From positions 10,231,630 through 10,295,629 of the forward strand of contig NC_085060.1 of the NCBI RefSeq assembly GCF_963662255.1: 64,000 bases of DNA, written 5' to 3'. Position numbers and translations under genes: made by a program. Below the pieces are notes generated by a model that saw nothing but the letters and a program-made list of their open reading frames with translations, was not told the origin of the DNA and did not search any database. Origin of the DNA: Cinclus cinclus. Taxonomy: Eukaryota; Chordata; Aves; Passeriformes; Cinclidae. Positions 41,660 through 56,315 of this stretch are shown in pieces (within the stretch, counting starts at the first letter, position 1; each line of letters starts with the position of its first letter).

Positions 41660-44600
41660 ATGCTGTATTATGTGATGGCAAAGAAAACTGAGCACATGTC
41701 TCTTTTGTGTTTTCTATGAGCTACAGAAAGATTTTGGAAAAGTAGTGCTAGCAATAAACAATTTTCTCTATGTGACATTAGAAATTCATTCTCACCCACA
41801 GGGAGATTTTATCGTGAGTAGACTACAGGGTAATAGATGATACGATAATGTGGAAGGATTTTAGCAAGTCTTCAGACAGTCTGGAAAATGTGAAAGCTGC
41901 ACATCACAATTTAGACTGCAAATCAGTTCAACAAAGCAATTGTTATTCAGGCTCTTCCTTGGATGAGTCAATGATTTGTACTGTGACTATTAGTACTGAA
42001 TGTATCATCTAAAACTCATTTTGAAAGATTACCGAAGCATTAATGATTTTAAAATTGGTTCTACAAGTATTTTTTTTTATCAATGAGAAGTCCAAACACT
42101 CTCAAGGCTAAAGAGCATAACACAGGGATTTTCAACCTAGTGGAATTAGGGGGCTTTTTTTCACATGCTTTTGCATTGTTTTTTATTCCTTAGTGTACAA
42201 TGACTATATAATATTGAGGAAATCAGGGTCAGTAGAGTAAATGTTTCTGTAGCAATGTAGCAAGACACACCTTTCATAACTCATAAAGTCACTACTGGAA
42301 AGGCACAACTGGGTCACAGAAGTGCATGGTGGGATGCTGCTTTCCAGTTATGCAACCAGGGTAACTAAAGGTTAGAGCAAGTACTTGAATAATGAGCTTT
42401 TTGCCAGAAAGAGTGGAACAGAAAAACAGTGTTTTTAAATGCTGGCTTCTGAGCAGCAGCCGCCTAACATGTCTAGTTAGGAGTCATCAAACCGAAATAG
42501 AACCGGATGCGTCAGAACTTTGAAGAATGGCAGTTCAACATCCCAAAAGAAAAATACATCTGCTTGTATTCCAAAAGCAGATTCTACCGGTTCTCTCTTT
42601 CCCACAGATGATACTAGAGACATTTGCAGCATGCTGCTCCACTTTTTCTCCTGGCTCACTGTAGCTGACTTTATCACTCATCTTTTTACTTTCTCCATCA
42701 TCCAGCAACATTTCCAACTTTAAGGAATTCCACAGTTTGCCTTGTTCCCTTTCCTCCTTCTATGCATATATTGCTGAATTGCTTCTAATAAGCATAATTA
42801 GTGCAGAATTCTTACTTTACTTCTGACAGAGGAAAGAAGAGAGGAGGGAAATTGTGTTTCCACACTACAATGATTTTCCAAGGTTCAGAAGGCTAGGACC
42901 ATAGCCCAAGGGCACAAATTATGACATAACCAGCAACTAACTCCCATCAGGTTCAGGGATATTAGTTACAAAACTCACAGGCTAGTGCAAAGAGACTAAA
43001 GGAAATGGTGGTCTTTTAATCACAATTACATGTTCTGTTACAGCTGTACACCAGATAAATATATTAATCAAAATGACCTCATTTTAGGCATGCGTAGCAG
43101 TGTGTTATATAACCATGTTAAGTATGCTATTTTATTTTCCTCCTGCCAAGGAGAAATGGTGTTTGTCTCACAAGAGTTCCAAATAAGTCTGGTTAAAAAG
43201 TGATGGAGAAAAGAACAGGAGGGAGAGACAAAAGTGAGAGCATTAATAAGCAAAATGACTCATTCCCCAAGTGCAGAGGTGATGTTACATTCCACTTCTA
43301 TCTCATGAGCTCTGTAGGAAAGTAACGTCATCAGCAGTCTCAGCACTCCTAACATGCCCAGTATTTCTCAGGATGGGCAAAACAGATGTGTGACAAGGAT
43401 GGAAACTACGTCTTTTGAGACCTCTTTGGTTCACAGCATTCCTGATTTGTTTTCAAAGCTGTATTTGAAGGCTGCCTCCATAAACAAGGATTTTGCAAAA
43501 TCCCCATCACTCTTTGTTGCTCGCTTCTTTAGTGAAAAGTGGCATTCAATTAATTCTTTTCTAGTGCTACTTATGATGCTTTAAACAAGCTCAAAAGCTC
43601 CCTTAAAAAAGAATACATCCCCCACACACAACAAGGCTGAGGCTTGTCTAGATTCATTCTGCACTACAGAAAAAAGGTCCAAGAGGCGTACATTTTTGCT
43701 ATATAAGATCACTCAGCCAGAGAACTCTGATAAGTGCTGAAAATGTGAAAAACAAATGGCAGGGTATGCATTTCCCATTTGCTCAATACACACACATAAA
43801 AGAAACACTGTGTAGGCTTCACTGCAGCATACCAGTGCGTCCAAAACTCAAAGGTTAGTTACATAAATGATAAGGCGTGGGCTTAAATGCTTCATTCAGC
43901 TTGTTAATTACTTGCTTTGTGGCCTGAGCCAATGTTCTGAAGCAGGTTCATCCAATACTGTGCTGCTTCCTCTGAATTTTCATTTACTGTACTGAGCTGA
44001 AGTGCTGGGAACAATTTGTTGCAATACCTAGGAAGAGTGTGTTTTCCTTTCAAGCAATTCACAGAACAACCTTACTCAGACTAATCCACAGATGCTCTTT
44101 AAATGTCCTTGCTATTTCAGAAAATTATGAAATTTAATTCTTTGAGTATTCTCCTTAAACAAGGGAACTGCTGGCTGCATAAATATGCATGTGTTATTGG
44201 CGTATGTTTGAGGGTTCCTTTTTTGTCTTCTTTTCAATCTACAGATCCAGTGTGGGGAAATGAATGTCAATGTGTTAGAAAACTCTCAAAATGCTTATTA
44301 TGTCTCTGGCAGAATATAAGAAGCTACCTTTTAATAGCAGATGGCAATATTTCCACCTTAAATTCAGTTAAGTGGGACACCTCGCTGATAAGGCTTTTTA
44401 ATACCATGGCTATGAACAAGCCCTCATTATTGAACAGCCCATCCCAAGCCAGAAAAACCAACTATTTCCTGAGATGTGCAGGCAGAAACAGGAGTTTAGA
44501 ATTCCTTACCTCTATGGAAATAAATCATATTGTGTTCAGAGAAAACTCCAGTTTTACCTCAAGATCTCTCCTCAAGATGCCACCTGGGAAACCTGAGATT

Positions 44601-47600
44601 TACATCTAACAACAGAATTTTTTTTTAAATTAAAAATTCCTAACCTGCTTTGTTTTTAGCAGTGTATGCTTGCAGACAGCTTGATTTGCAACTCAGACAT
44701 GGGCTAAGAAGCCTATGGAGACCTTGAATTTAACAGCTACAATAACATGGAAGTAAATTGAACACAAACATCTCAGAAGTTCTTGATTACCTGCATTTTA
44801 AAAATTAAGAAACATCTTTCAAACATCACCTTTCTACCTCTACATGAAGGCTCCATCTTTTCTTTCTCTGGTAAGGATGTCACTTAGAGATTTCTGAGTC
44901 ACAAATTCAGATTAGCATTTGGATTTGAATTACATGTCAAAAAAAGGAGGCTGACTGAACTGGAAACCTCATCCAGTCCATTATATGGATCAACTGCAAA
45001 ACACAGATCACAGCTGCAAATCTGGGCTGAAGCTATCTGGCTGTATGGACTGCTGAGGGAAAGGTGGTGACATCATGTTGCCACCCCGTGTAAAACCTTC
45101 CTTCTATATAATTCTTCAGCCTTGACAGCAGTATTACTTCTGAAGGTGCTCATTTCTTTTGTTTCTTCATTTCATATTATTTTCCCTAATTCTACTGGCT
45201 TGCTTTACTTCGCACATTTCCTTATTTCCTGCCCATGGGTCATATCACATCATTTCATCAATATTTTACCAGAATTACTTCCTACTGGAATCAGTACAGA
45301 TTTCTGTTTAAAAATTGATGCTGCAATATGGCCCCATGTTTCTGTCCTTATGCACCTGTTTGTTCCTCTTGAGGTATAGTCCCTCCATGTCTTTGTATCT
45401 TCACTCTTCACATTGTTCAGAATAGCAGTCTTAACTGTCTTTAAAATATCAAATGAATAAAATTTCTAACTTATAACGTGTATAAAAATGCCTTTTCCAT
45501 TAGCAAATGAGACTCAGCCACACTATTTAGCTGATTTCACTACACATATCACTTTTGTCTTCAGGCTAAACATTGTTTCTTCAAACTGAAGATGAAAACT
45601 ACAATTAAATATAGGCCACAGATGTTCAGAATGCAGAGGACAAAAATATAGGTTTCATAACTCGACAGTTATGCAACCAGTTGCTTTGCACATATCAAAA
45701 TGAACATTTAATTTTATGATCTTATTTACCCTTAATCTAAACACAAATAAATCTGCAAGGAGTCCTTAAAATGGTGAGACTTAAAGGAAGATGTTCTGAT
45801 CTATTTTAGTCTTTGATAATACTTTCCTCAAGATGTTCATTATTTTCTGATTCAACTTCAGGTCCCTAAATACTCAGACATCCAATTCTCCACTGTATTA
45901 ATGAGACACCTAAATAACTTTGAGGATTTCAGTCTTAATTTCATCGGGTATCTGTCAAAGGCTAGACTGTTTTGAAATAATGTCTATTATATATAGATGT
46001 TATTTACCTTACCTACTGCATTTTACTGAAAGTATCTACCCTGACAGTTAAAGTCCTCTCTGGGACTGGCTGTGTGACACCCTGCAGCAGTGAAACCTTC
46101 ATCTACTAGAGCATAGTCACACATGCAAGAGAAAATTTTTTTATAGCAGCTGAATCTAGACTATGGAATTTAATCCTGTAGCAGATAAAAGTGATCAGGG
46201 GAATAAGCACTTTCTGCACTTACATAAAAATCTGTTTTTTCAACTTAACTTCCCTCTAGTAAATCACACATACTAATTCTCTCACACAAAAATAAAGCAG
46301 CAAACAAAACACGTTTGGTAAATGGAGATAATGTAAAAATGAAAGAATGTTCTTCTTACAAATATTTATACATTTAGCCTGGGTTTATACAGAACTTCAC
46401 TTACAATATGATCCTGCATCTATGTCTGTCAATTCTGAGAAGTTGTGAACAAGATGGCTGACTTTTAACCATTTTATTTTCTACCACCTCCTTTCAAATT
46501 TCAACTTGCCAGCTGAATCACCCAACACAGAGAGAAGGTGGTGAACTTCCAGGTGGCTCTGGACTATCTGCAAGATGGAGTGGAGAGTACAAGGGACAGG
46601 GAACAATGCAGTGAGAAATACGGAAGATACATAACTCTGTATGAGAGAAAACTTCTTCAGTGTCAGTATTCACAGAATTAAATTCTTAATTATTCAGAAG
46701 ACACTTGAATATTTTAGCAGTATGAGCACAGCTCCCAGAATGAGAAATACAAACTGAGTCTTGCCAGGTATTTCACAAGTTTTTTAACCTACGGCCACAG
46801 AGCACTATCTTAATGATAATAAAGACCAAAAGCAGAATAGGAAGACAACAGGTTTGCCCAGAGTTAATAAAGGCACTCATTCCCACAACAAGCAATTTTT
46901 TGTGATCAACAAGATAGGCTTTGTAGATATGTCATTCTGTATTTTTCACTAGTATGGATATGCAGAACTAGTATACTTTTGAGCTAAAGAAGTTTAGTTC
47001 AGACTCAAAACATAGCCTCACAATGCCATTTTTGCAGCATAATTGCACTCTGAGAATCAGACAAACTAAGAGTTTAGGAGTTCTTAGAATACAATCCATG
47101 TAACTATCCAGAAGAGCTCTTGACCCTTTTGCAATGTCTGAGAAGCTTGAAAGCTACACAAAAAAAACACTTAATAAACCTGAATTACAGATGCTGGTAA
47201 AAAACCCTAACGTGTGCGTCTGCTCATTCTGGGTCCCCAGAGCCTTGAAAAGGCAGAATCAGCTGTTCCCAACCCCTGAAGAAAATCTTCATTAATCTTT
47301 TCTAAGAATCTGACACAAGTCGGTTGGGTCTGTCAGGTTCAGCCAAGCTTCATGAGCCACGTCACAGAGTCAAGAATAGAGTTCTGCTGGTAACTTGGAA
47401 AGAGGCAGACAGAGACATGGCTGTTCTAAAGACCCTATAATAGCCAGTCTGAATCTGGCAGGCCAGTTCCTCTCCACAGCACAAAGCAAGCTTCTCACAG
47501 TTTCTAAATGAAGAACAAAGTCCTTAATGCAGTTACTAAATGAGAAGTGGCATCTCAGTGGGCTGCCTCAGTGGATTAATTTTAAATGCATAATTCAATA

Positions 47601-49589
47601 TAGACCCACATAAACCTTTATGAATAGAAATAGAGGTTATATAAGCATGTTCTTACAGCATATATTGCAAATTTAAAGGCCAGTTTGAGTATAAATCAAC
47701 TCTATATTTTATTAATATTTTCATCTTCCCATTGGTTCGTTTCTCTAGCAAATGTGCTAATCAGATTACTTCCTCAGTCATACATTGAGATGCCTAAAAT
47801 AAAAACAGCATTTCATTGCCAGAGACCAACTTTTATCTTCAATCCTTTAAGAAAAGTTTACACTGGGCTTATTCTGCAGAGGCAGTTTGCATCAATGGTA
47901 GTTCAGAAAGGCACTGAATGTGAAACCATCATTTCACATTGGTCAAAGTCAACAATCCACAAATCCTGCAGGCACCTCAGGTCTCTCAAAGCCTTGTCTC
48001 ACAAGAGTATAAAAGATGCTGGACAAGCTTCCGTAGCAAACCAGTGCTAGAAGGCAGAACATATTCCACAAAACAGGTATCAGGCAAGAGTGAAGTGGGA
48101 TATCCTGCAGAAAACAGGCAAAAGCTCTGTGTCTACTCCCTGCCTTCTTTGGAGCCAAAACACACACACTTCTCTGGGAAACCAGGATGGAAAAGAGTTT
48201 CCTATTTTCAGCCCTTCCTAGCTAGAGAAAATTTGCCTCCAAACATAGGCCTGCATTACACACAGGCACTTCACTGCTTCTGTAACAATAAATGGTCACA
48301 GGTCATTCAGTTTAGTTCTAATTTCTGTGCTTTAAGCACACAGCTGTTAACTTACCAAAGACTTCAGAAACCAAAAATAAACTAAGACCTACCCCAAAAC
48401 TGTTTTTCATGCTGTAGACAGACTGTTTCCCATAAATTGATTTCTTTCATTGCATCTTACCGCACTACAAACAATAAGAAAAAAAAAGGTTAGTTTGATG
48501 ATTCCAGAAATATAGTCATCTTTTTAGCCAGGGATTAATACTGCCTTCAAGCAAGGTAAATCCCTAGCCCACTGAATGCCACTTTAGCAAAACTGATTAG
48601 CAGACTTGACAGCTAAAAAATACGTCCAAAGCATTACTACAGTTTATTACTAAGTATGATCAGATTAATTACAGTCAGAATGTCAGGCCTGGGCTATTAA
48701 TAGAAGTATTTATGATTATGTGTTGGTAGTAGCAGCTATTCTGCTATTAGGCTGTATATTGATAGAGTGAGTCCAAAATTAACAGTCTAGAAGAACATAA
48801 TTGTATGGGTGTAAAAACACAATCAATCCTCCAAATATCCCCATGTTTTGAGAGAGTTCAAATCCAGATTTGGACCAGAGCAGCATCTCTGCATTACAGT
48901 TCCACAACAATCAGAAGAAAACCTCAATTCAGCTGTGGTCAGCCTGTGAAACCTCCCACCTTGGGCCAGCTCAGGGGAAGGAATGTCTGCAGTGCATCGA
49001 GGAAGTCAAAGAAGCCAACAGAACAGTATTTCTAGTAAGAGATTAGAGCTGTTAATTACAAGTCAGGTTCTGAAAGGGCTACCTAGGAAACACAGATGTA
49101 TATTCAACCATTTTTATGCTGTAGGCTATAAGGCAGCAGGAATTTGGGGCAATTTCCCCCAGTTTCAACATAGTTCTGGCATAGCTAGGACGAGACTTGA
49201 CCTCAAGTTGTTTACTGGGATTTTTTTTGAGCAATGCAGAAACAGAAAGACCCAATTATAATCTTATTTAGACCAAACTAATTCCATTGGCTTTAGCAGA
49301 TTTGTTTCTGTGTGATAGAGCTATTCCTCACATCTGAAAGAAAGCCCAAAGTGCCATTTAGCACTGAAATCCTTTTTGTTACTTTACATTTCTTTGGAAA
49401 ATTGCATAAAGGTTGTTGCTGTTTAGGTCTCTCCCTAAAATAAAAAAAATCTTTACTGCAGTACTGTGGTTACAGACCCATACTGAAAAACAAATGCAAA
49501 AGTCTGTCAAAAGTACGAGTTCTGTGTTGAAAATTGTTGGTTTTGGTGCGCACACACTTCTGAAATTTGCATTATTAAACAGAGTGAGG

Positions 49590-49825
49590 ACTGACAGCCT
49601 GCCTGTCGGAGCCAAAGGAATGGGATGTTCCAGCAGCTCTGGCTCTGGACACCGCCGGCGCTGCCGGCTCCACTCCTTTCACATGGCAAAAGCCACGAGG
49701 AAGTAATTTTGAGGACAGGTAATTATGCACCAGCCTCGGCTCCCCGAGCACAGCGCAGGTAAATGAACGGCGGAGCAGCGCCCGCAGGAGCCGGGCAGAG
49801 CCCGGAGCCGGGATGGGGGGACCCT
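49590..49825. promoter_or_regulatory. Isolated GC/CpG-rich patch in the intergenic desert
   Basis: I count about 16 CpG dinucleotides in roughly 235 bp, while several kilobases on each side have almost none. It includes ACCGCCGGCGCTGCCGG, GAACGGCGGAGCAGCGCCCG and GCCCGGAGCCGGGATGG. A plausible plus-strand splice donor (GCGCAG then GTAAAT) lies at about 49758. It could be a small CpG island acting as an orphan promoter, an enhancer or a lncRNA first exon. Confidence 0.45.
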
Positions 49826-51672
49826 GCACCTCCTGCTTCACCACGCTGCTCCCAAAACAGCCCGCAGGCTGCTGAGCAGGGAACAGCAGGTCAGGCAGGG
49901 GAGGGAATAGGCTCTGCCACACCCTAGGTCTCCCCAGAGGGCTCCAGGCATCCCACCATTGCATCCCAGCTCCTTCTGCTATGTCATTAGCTTTCGAGAG
50001 ACACAAACTGCCCTTTTTTATAAAGGAGTGGCATGCTCTAGAAATGGATTAGAGCAGTGGGTCTGTGTACTCTCACTTTCAAGCCACAGCCTTCAATTGA
50101 GAGATCCATAAGGAAAGGATGGAATAACATAATAACCAACAGAGACAAATTGCATTCACTCAGTTCCTGCCAATTCCAGTGACTTTGGTGAGGTTGCAAA
50201 GGAGACTTGCTCTATGAAAACTGAGCACATTGGGCCAAATGAGTGGCTTGCAGTCATAAAAACACTGTACTGCAGGTAACCCACTGTCAGATTAATCCAA
50301 CATACCATGGAACACAACTGTTTGAGTAAGGACTGGCCACAGTTCTCTCAAGAGAACCCCTAAACAGGAGCTGCACAAACACTTCTCCTGCTGTATGGCA
50401 AGAGGGAATGCTGTAAATGCAAAGCCAAATGTGCAGGGCCCCCCTGGGCATGGATACAAACACACTGCATGGAGCAGCTACTGCTCATTGGGGTTCCAAG
50501 GACTCTCAGGGGTGACAGTGAATGTGCCTTTAGAGAAGATGTGTTTACCTGGAACTTCTGACGACCTCAGATACCATTTTGGGGTGCATTACCAAGGAAT
50601 AAATGAAGACCTCCACACCCAGCAAGTCTAAGGCAAACACATGTCCTAGAGGCATTAGACTGAGCACAGGCACCAGAACCACACCAGCCTGGTTACCAGG
50701 CTTGGATTCCCAGGAGTAAGTGGTAAGACCCAACTTTTCCCCCACCACAGTATGGTTGACTCTAGATTGCAACATTACACTTTGTCACAACAGCCCATGC
50801 CGTATCAGCTCCTGAGTTACATCGTTTGAATTTGCATGACATGGGTCACTATTAAAACAAAACACTTACCTGAAAGCTTATGTTCCACTTTGCTTAAACA
50901 TCTCCTAAAAGGGAGCTAATCCAATTTGCACTGAGTCCAGTGAAGAGCAGAACTAGACCTGCAATCTACCTTTGGACAGGCTCCATGTGGTCAGTCCAAG
51001 CCCCAGCCCACACTGAACCATGATGGAGTACTTTGCAGAATTAGTAGCAAGTCATGCTCTGAAATTTTTAAATAAATAGCAAATAAAAACTGATATTTAT
51101 TCTTCTAGCATTTTACATGCAATAATTTTGTGATTATTCTACCACAATACATAGTATGTTTCAAAGCCAAAACTCTTATTTTATAAACAATGGAAGGAAA
51201 GGAGACAGATTTTTTTTTTAGCAGAGATCATAACACTAAGGATGCTTATGTAATAAATTGTTCTCTCAAAGTGGAAGAAAAACCTCCACAAAATGAGGAT
51301 CTGTTCTGATTTCTTTTCATGCAACTACAGATGAGGTCACTCATTTCTGGGCAGAACTTCCTTTACGAATTAAATGCTGTACTAAAACATATATTTATTC
51401 CTCCTCTTTGAAATATGTATGACTCCAGATCCAAACTGAGTAAATGCCTCTTGTGTTTAAAACACAGCTCTAGTTTAATGTAGATATATCCTAATTTGTA
51501 CATCTAGCTGTGACAGAAATGTCACCTTATTTACTCTTGTACGAACAAAACATATTTCTACAGCTCACAAAGTCCAGTGAAGCTATTTCATCCCACAGGC
51601 ATAACTGGTAATTTTGCACCTTTGGGTGCAAGCCAGCCCTGCACTGCTGCTCAGTGACTGTCACTTCACCCC

Positions 51673-51697
51673 CTGTGTCACGTCACCTGTGACACAG
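51673..51697. promoter_or_regulatory. Palindromic CTGTGTCA / TGACACAG element
   Basis: Eight-base arms, CTGTGTCA (51673-51680) and TGACACAG (51690-51697), flank CGTCACCTG. The core holds a CGTCA half-CRE and a CACCTG E-box. This is a possible regulatory site only. Confidence 0.3.
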
Positions 51698-54594
51698 ACA
51701 TTTAGCACAGCCTGAGTGTCACCCACGAGGAGCTAAACAGCACCATCCCCTCCTGCTTCATCAGCTCTCAGCACTACCAGTGACACCATTAGGGGAGGCT
51801 GCTGCATGGAATTTAAACTCTATGGAAACACAACACAGCCTCAGGACTCCAACCTTTTTCCATACATTGCTGTAGTTGCTACAGTGAACTTATTGTGTAA
51901 CTTGGAAGAAGTTACCTCAATGCCACAGAAACATATTCCTAAGTGATGTAGAAAGGCTCTAATTTAAAGCAGTTAATCCCACACTTCTATGATGGAAAAA
52001 TACCTGTAAATCAAAACTAATTTGGAGTCAGAATGGTATAATAGGGAAAATGCAAAGAAGTATTACCTTAACCACATAGATTAGGGTGAACTTTGAACAA
52101 GTGGTGCCAGTATTGACAGGTGTGTGACCTTGTGTTTGTCAGCCTTTCATCCAAATTCTGTAAAATAGGACTGACTACAAAACAGGTTAAGTAAAAGTTG
52201 GACTTGATCCCCCAAATGAAAAGTAAGAATGCTGAGAGAGGGAAGTGATATATTCTGAGGCAGTGAGAAGAAAGGCTGGAATGAGGCTTCCAGGTACCAA
52301 ACAATCTTTTCCATGTATATTATTTATGCCAATCAATCTTTCTATCCCTACATCATACAAAATTATATAAGTCTGCACTTTACCCATTTCTATACCTGCT
52401 TCTTGTTTAGAGACTAACTTGACTTACAGATCAGTCCAAGATTTTACTGTTAATAATCCTGTTTAGATAATCTGCCTCTAGATTTTTCTTCTTTGAACTG
52501 CCTCTAAAAAATAAACAGCTATTAAGATAGCTTCTTTTTAAATCACTCCTAGCACAATGAGAATAAAAATAGCATCTCACATTTTCCATAGTCAATAATC
52601 TGCCCCTCAAGTCAGAGGAAGCTGCTAAATTTTGGCTTAGCTCACTCCTGAGAAGTTGCATTTTTAATGCACAGATCATACAGCAATTCCATTTAAAGCC
52701 ACAGCTGCATTGCTGTGGACTTGATCAGCAGCTCACAACAGGTTTTGATTTGCAGGGCAGTCACAGTGCTCACCTACTTCATGTGGTTCAAAACAGCCAG
52801 GTCTGGTATCCCTCACGTGCAGAGAGAAATGCAGGAAGAGCCACTATTGAAAGGCCCCTCTCAGTGCCCTTCCTTGGGCTTAGATCCATCCCACTATGGA
52901 AGAGTCATTTGAATTGCAGCTTCCCACTATAAACCTCTCATTTCTCAAGCTGAACTTTCACTCATCATTGAGCCCTGTCCCTTCAACGACCCTGCTGGAA
53001 ATACCTGAGTAACCTTTTTGTTCTGGGCAGATGAATGGGTTTGTGTTCTAAAACCAGAATTTACAGTTTATTTCACCTGCCTACTTCCATAAAGGACATA
53101 AAAAGCTGTTTTCAATGAGAAACAGAGGTTTTGGTGAACCTCTGCACCAAGAATTATCCCAGGTTGTTGACTGTAACAAATATTGATACTTTGGGTGCAA
53201 TATTTCCTGACAACATAGAGGAGTCATAATTCTATAGTACAGCAAGCAAACCAAGGTTAGAATCTTAAACAGATGCTCAGACTCCCCAAGATGTTCCACA
53301 TCATCATTACTAACATTTTGGTGATGTCTGATGTGACGAATTTGTCATATCTTATAACCAGGATAAATCTCTAAGAAAATTGTAGGTAAGCTAACAAACA
53401 CTGGAGGAAAAGACAAAGAGAAAAGTTTGCCTTTTTTATTAGACTGTTAATCACATCTCTCATTACCTGTATCCTTCAGGTCTATCCTGTTCCAGGAACA
53501 GTTCTAAAGGACAGAGTGCCCTCACAGGCTAATATCTTTACTGTATTGATCTGAAAAGCACTTAGGAGAGCAGGTGGCACACACTGAGGAACTGCAGCTT
53601 TTCTGAGCTGAGAATTTCTATTGTAATACTTCAAAACAAATTACATATTTTATTTTAGACAACAGCCCTTAAGAAGACATAATACATTATTGGGGCCGTC
53701 TCTATCCAAACTTCTACATGAGAAGGCTGGTGTTTAGTGCTTCCCTCTCATTGTAACCGTTCACATACAAACATTCACTGAAATTCTCCTCCTGAGCTGC
53801 TCAGGGATGGCACCAGCACCCTCTGCTGTCGCACAACAGCCAAGTTCCAGGAACAGGGAATTCCAGAGACGGCTTCCTACATCCTCCACTGCAGACTCTG
53901 AGCCACAAAACCTTACAGTGACATTCTGCAACCAACTCTGCACTTCAAAACAGCTTATTTTCAGAGACAGTGACTGTGTCTAGAAAAAAAATCACCCAAA
54001 ATGAGCTTATTAGTTATTTTTACTCACTGAACACCTAAAAACTACATAATGACAACAAGAAATCAAAACCATGCTAATAGAGTTACCAACTTCTGTAAAT
54101 GCAACAATAAATCACTGATCTTTGAACATTTGTCTTATAATCCCATCTTCTAACCTCCTGTGATTACATGAGACTGTTTTGATGTTTTGTCTACATGCTT
54201 TTTGTTCTCTTAGTTGCATAGAGAGACTTGAAAACCTTAACTGCAGAAATCCAGAATGCAAGTGAATTTCAAATATACATCACAATTCTCTAATTCTTTC
54301 CTTCTTTGTTAAAGCACTCTAAAAATCTCCTAGAGCAGCTTCTTTGAACACATGCAAAGTATTTTCAAGGCTTCCTATGACTACAAGTGCCTGCCTTCGA
54401 ACCAGCCCTGCATTGAAGGAGCAGTAACTCCAGAACAACAGGAGAGCCATCACCTCTCTCATGATGTTTTAAACTTAGATTTAGAAAAGTTCCTTAGTCT
54501 GACCAGCTGTGTTGATCAGTCTTGAGTCACACAAAATCACTTCAAAACAAAATCTGTGCAGTTCATCCACGTATAAAGTCAACACTGACCTCTT

Positions 54595-54600
54595 TTTATT
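54595..54600 (-). terminator. Candidate KIAA1210 poly(A) signal
   Basis: TTTATT on the plus strand is AATAAA on the minus strand. It is the nearest canonical hexamer I found downstream of the stop codon and gives a 3' UTR of about 2.0 kb. A variant ATTAAA (minus strand, 55888-55883) is nearer. The choice is unproven. Confidence 0.35.
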
Positions 54601-56294
54601 TCTTCCTTAATGAATGAGGGCCATCCATCCCTCTTTTCCCAGAAATTATATCATCACTGGCAACAGAATTTAATAGTAAACCAAATAAGGGAATGGAATA
54701 CAAAAGGGGTTCCTTCAAGACAAGGATTACAAAAACATATATACTTAACAAACATAAAAGACAAGAACAATATTAAGATCAAAAGGAAACACAAGGAAAG
54801 ACAGATTATAGTATCCACTGCAGTACTTTGGGTGAAGAGTCACAATCCACATTAAGAGAATGAGAAGAGAATTTGCTAAATATAGAAAGGCTTGTATTTT
54901 ACAAGTAAGCTTGTGGTGGGATGACAGCTGTACAAAACTTCAGGAATCAAAGCTGAGTACATTCTTTTACATTACACTCAAAAGTTTTAGATAAATACAA
55001 ATGTTCAGTTCTTTGAAAGGGAGGATATGCTTCCTAATGCACATAAAAAAAAGTTACAAAATAGGTATCAATTACCAAGCCAATGTGAAACTCCTACTCT
55101 TTCTGGTGTTAGTCCAAAATAAATAGTATCTTTAGATTCTGAGCCTTCCTGGGTAATTAACTTTTACCTATATTAAAAAAAAAAAATTGCAGTCTAGCTC
55201 CTAGTTAATACTGTTTTCAAATTACAAAAGCTTCATATTAAATCCAGGCCAAGACTGGAAGATTGAAGTCTTGCTTGAACTGATCTTAAACCAATTTTCT
55301 TTGGTTTGCAGTTAATCTTATCAGTAGATAATATTTTCCTTTAAAAATTCTGACCAACTTTCCAGCTAAAAACAGTGCATCAGCCTTCAAATTTTGCACC
55401 GACTGTAAACAAAAACTACATAAACATGCAATTCTGCAAGAACTGGAAGGACCAGTAAGTGCCACTGTCTCTTAAGCCACCAACATCACTTCACAGAGCT
55501 TATTTTTCAAATATTTGCATCCTTCAAAGTCAATAGCAAAACTTTTATGAGTTTGAGTGACTGCAAGGCCAGGCCCTGAGAAAATAATCCTGCTCCAGCT
55601 GCACACTCTCAGACTGATGTTGAGTTAATGGTTAAAGACTGATGAGACAAGAAGGAAAGCAGATGCCCCTTTTTTGACTAACATTAGATACAATTGACTA
55701 AATATACATCCTTATGAACATGGAGAGTGGCATTTCTTGAAAACAAGATGCCACTGTCTAAGGAGCAAATTCTCCCCCTAACACACCCTTTAAGAGAGAC
55801 AATTGGCTGAGGAATCTCACCCCCCCAAAAAAAATCACTATTTGCCATAATTAAAGAAAGGAAGGATTTTTTTAGTAGAATGTTTAATTTACCCAGATTT
55901 CTAAAGGTATAACTAAAAGCAGACTACATGCTACAGTGTGGTTTTCCAGTGCACGGGAAAGAATGGGTGTGCAGCTCTGGGCCATTCCAGTGAGCAGTAT
56001 CTGTGAGCAAAGCACGAGACCAACAGCACTGAGATTTCAAATCACACAAAAGCCAGAATCACTCCAACTCACAATGTGTTTAGATCTCACAGCTATCACA
56101 AAACAGATCCATTAACAATCTGAAGAAGAGTCAGGCTGCCCATTGGAGAGCACTAGAGAAAGAAGTGTGATGACATCAATGTCCATGACTCACGGTGCGT
56201 CAGTGCCCAGCATTTTATCTATTTTAAAGCATTCATTAATTTCTTAGCTCAAAGCCAAACTGTACAAAATACTGTACGACCTCTTTAAAAGAAC

Positions 56295-56315
56295 AAGTTT
56301 CTTTAAAAGAAACTT
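56295..56315. repeat. 21-nt perfect palindrome
   Basis: AAGTTTCTTT, then A, then AAAGAAACTT. TTTAAAAG units recur on both sides (CTCTTTAAAAGAAC at 56281 and CTTTTAAAA after it). It lies just past the KIAA1210 stop codon, within its probable 3' UTR. Confidence 0.7.

Noticed and set aside
44103..44609. 168-codon ORF in the intergenic desert
   Set aside because: It is the longest ORF in this gene-poor part, but it has no recognisable domain and no promoter or splice context, and its composition matches the local DNA. Transcript evidence would be needed.
47685..48385. Two overlapping plus-strand ORFs of 121 and 148 codons
   Set aside because: No known family, different frames of the same noncoding DNA, no supporting signals.
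49575..50006. 143-codon minus-strand ORF over the GC-rich patch
   Set aside because: Explained by lack of stop codons in GC-rich sequence; Pro/Ala/Ser-rich without domain. The patch itself is kept as a regulatory candidate.
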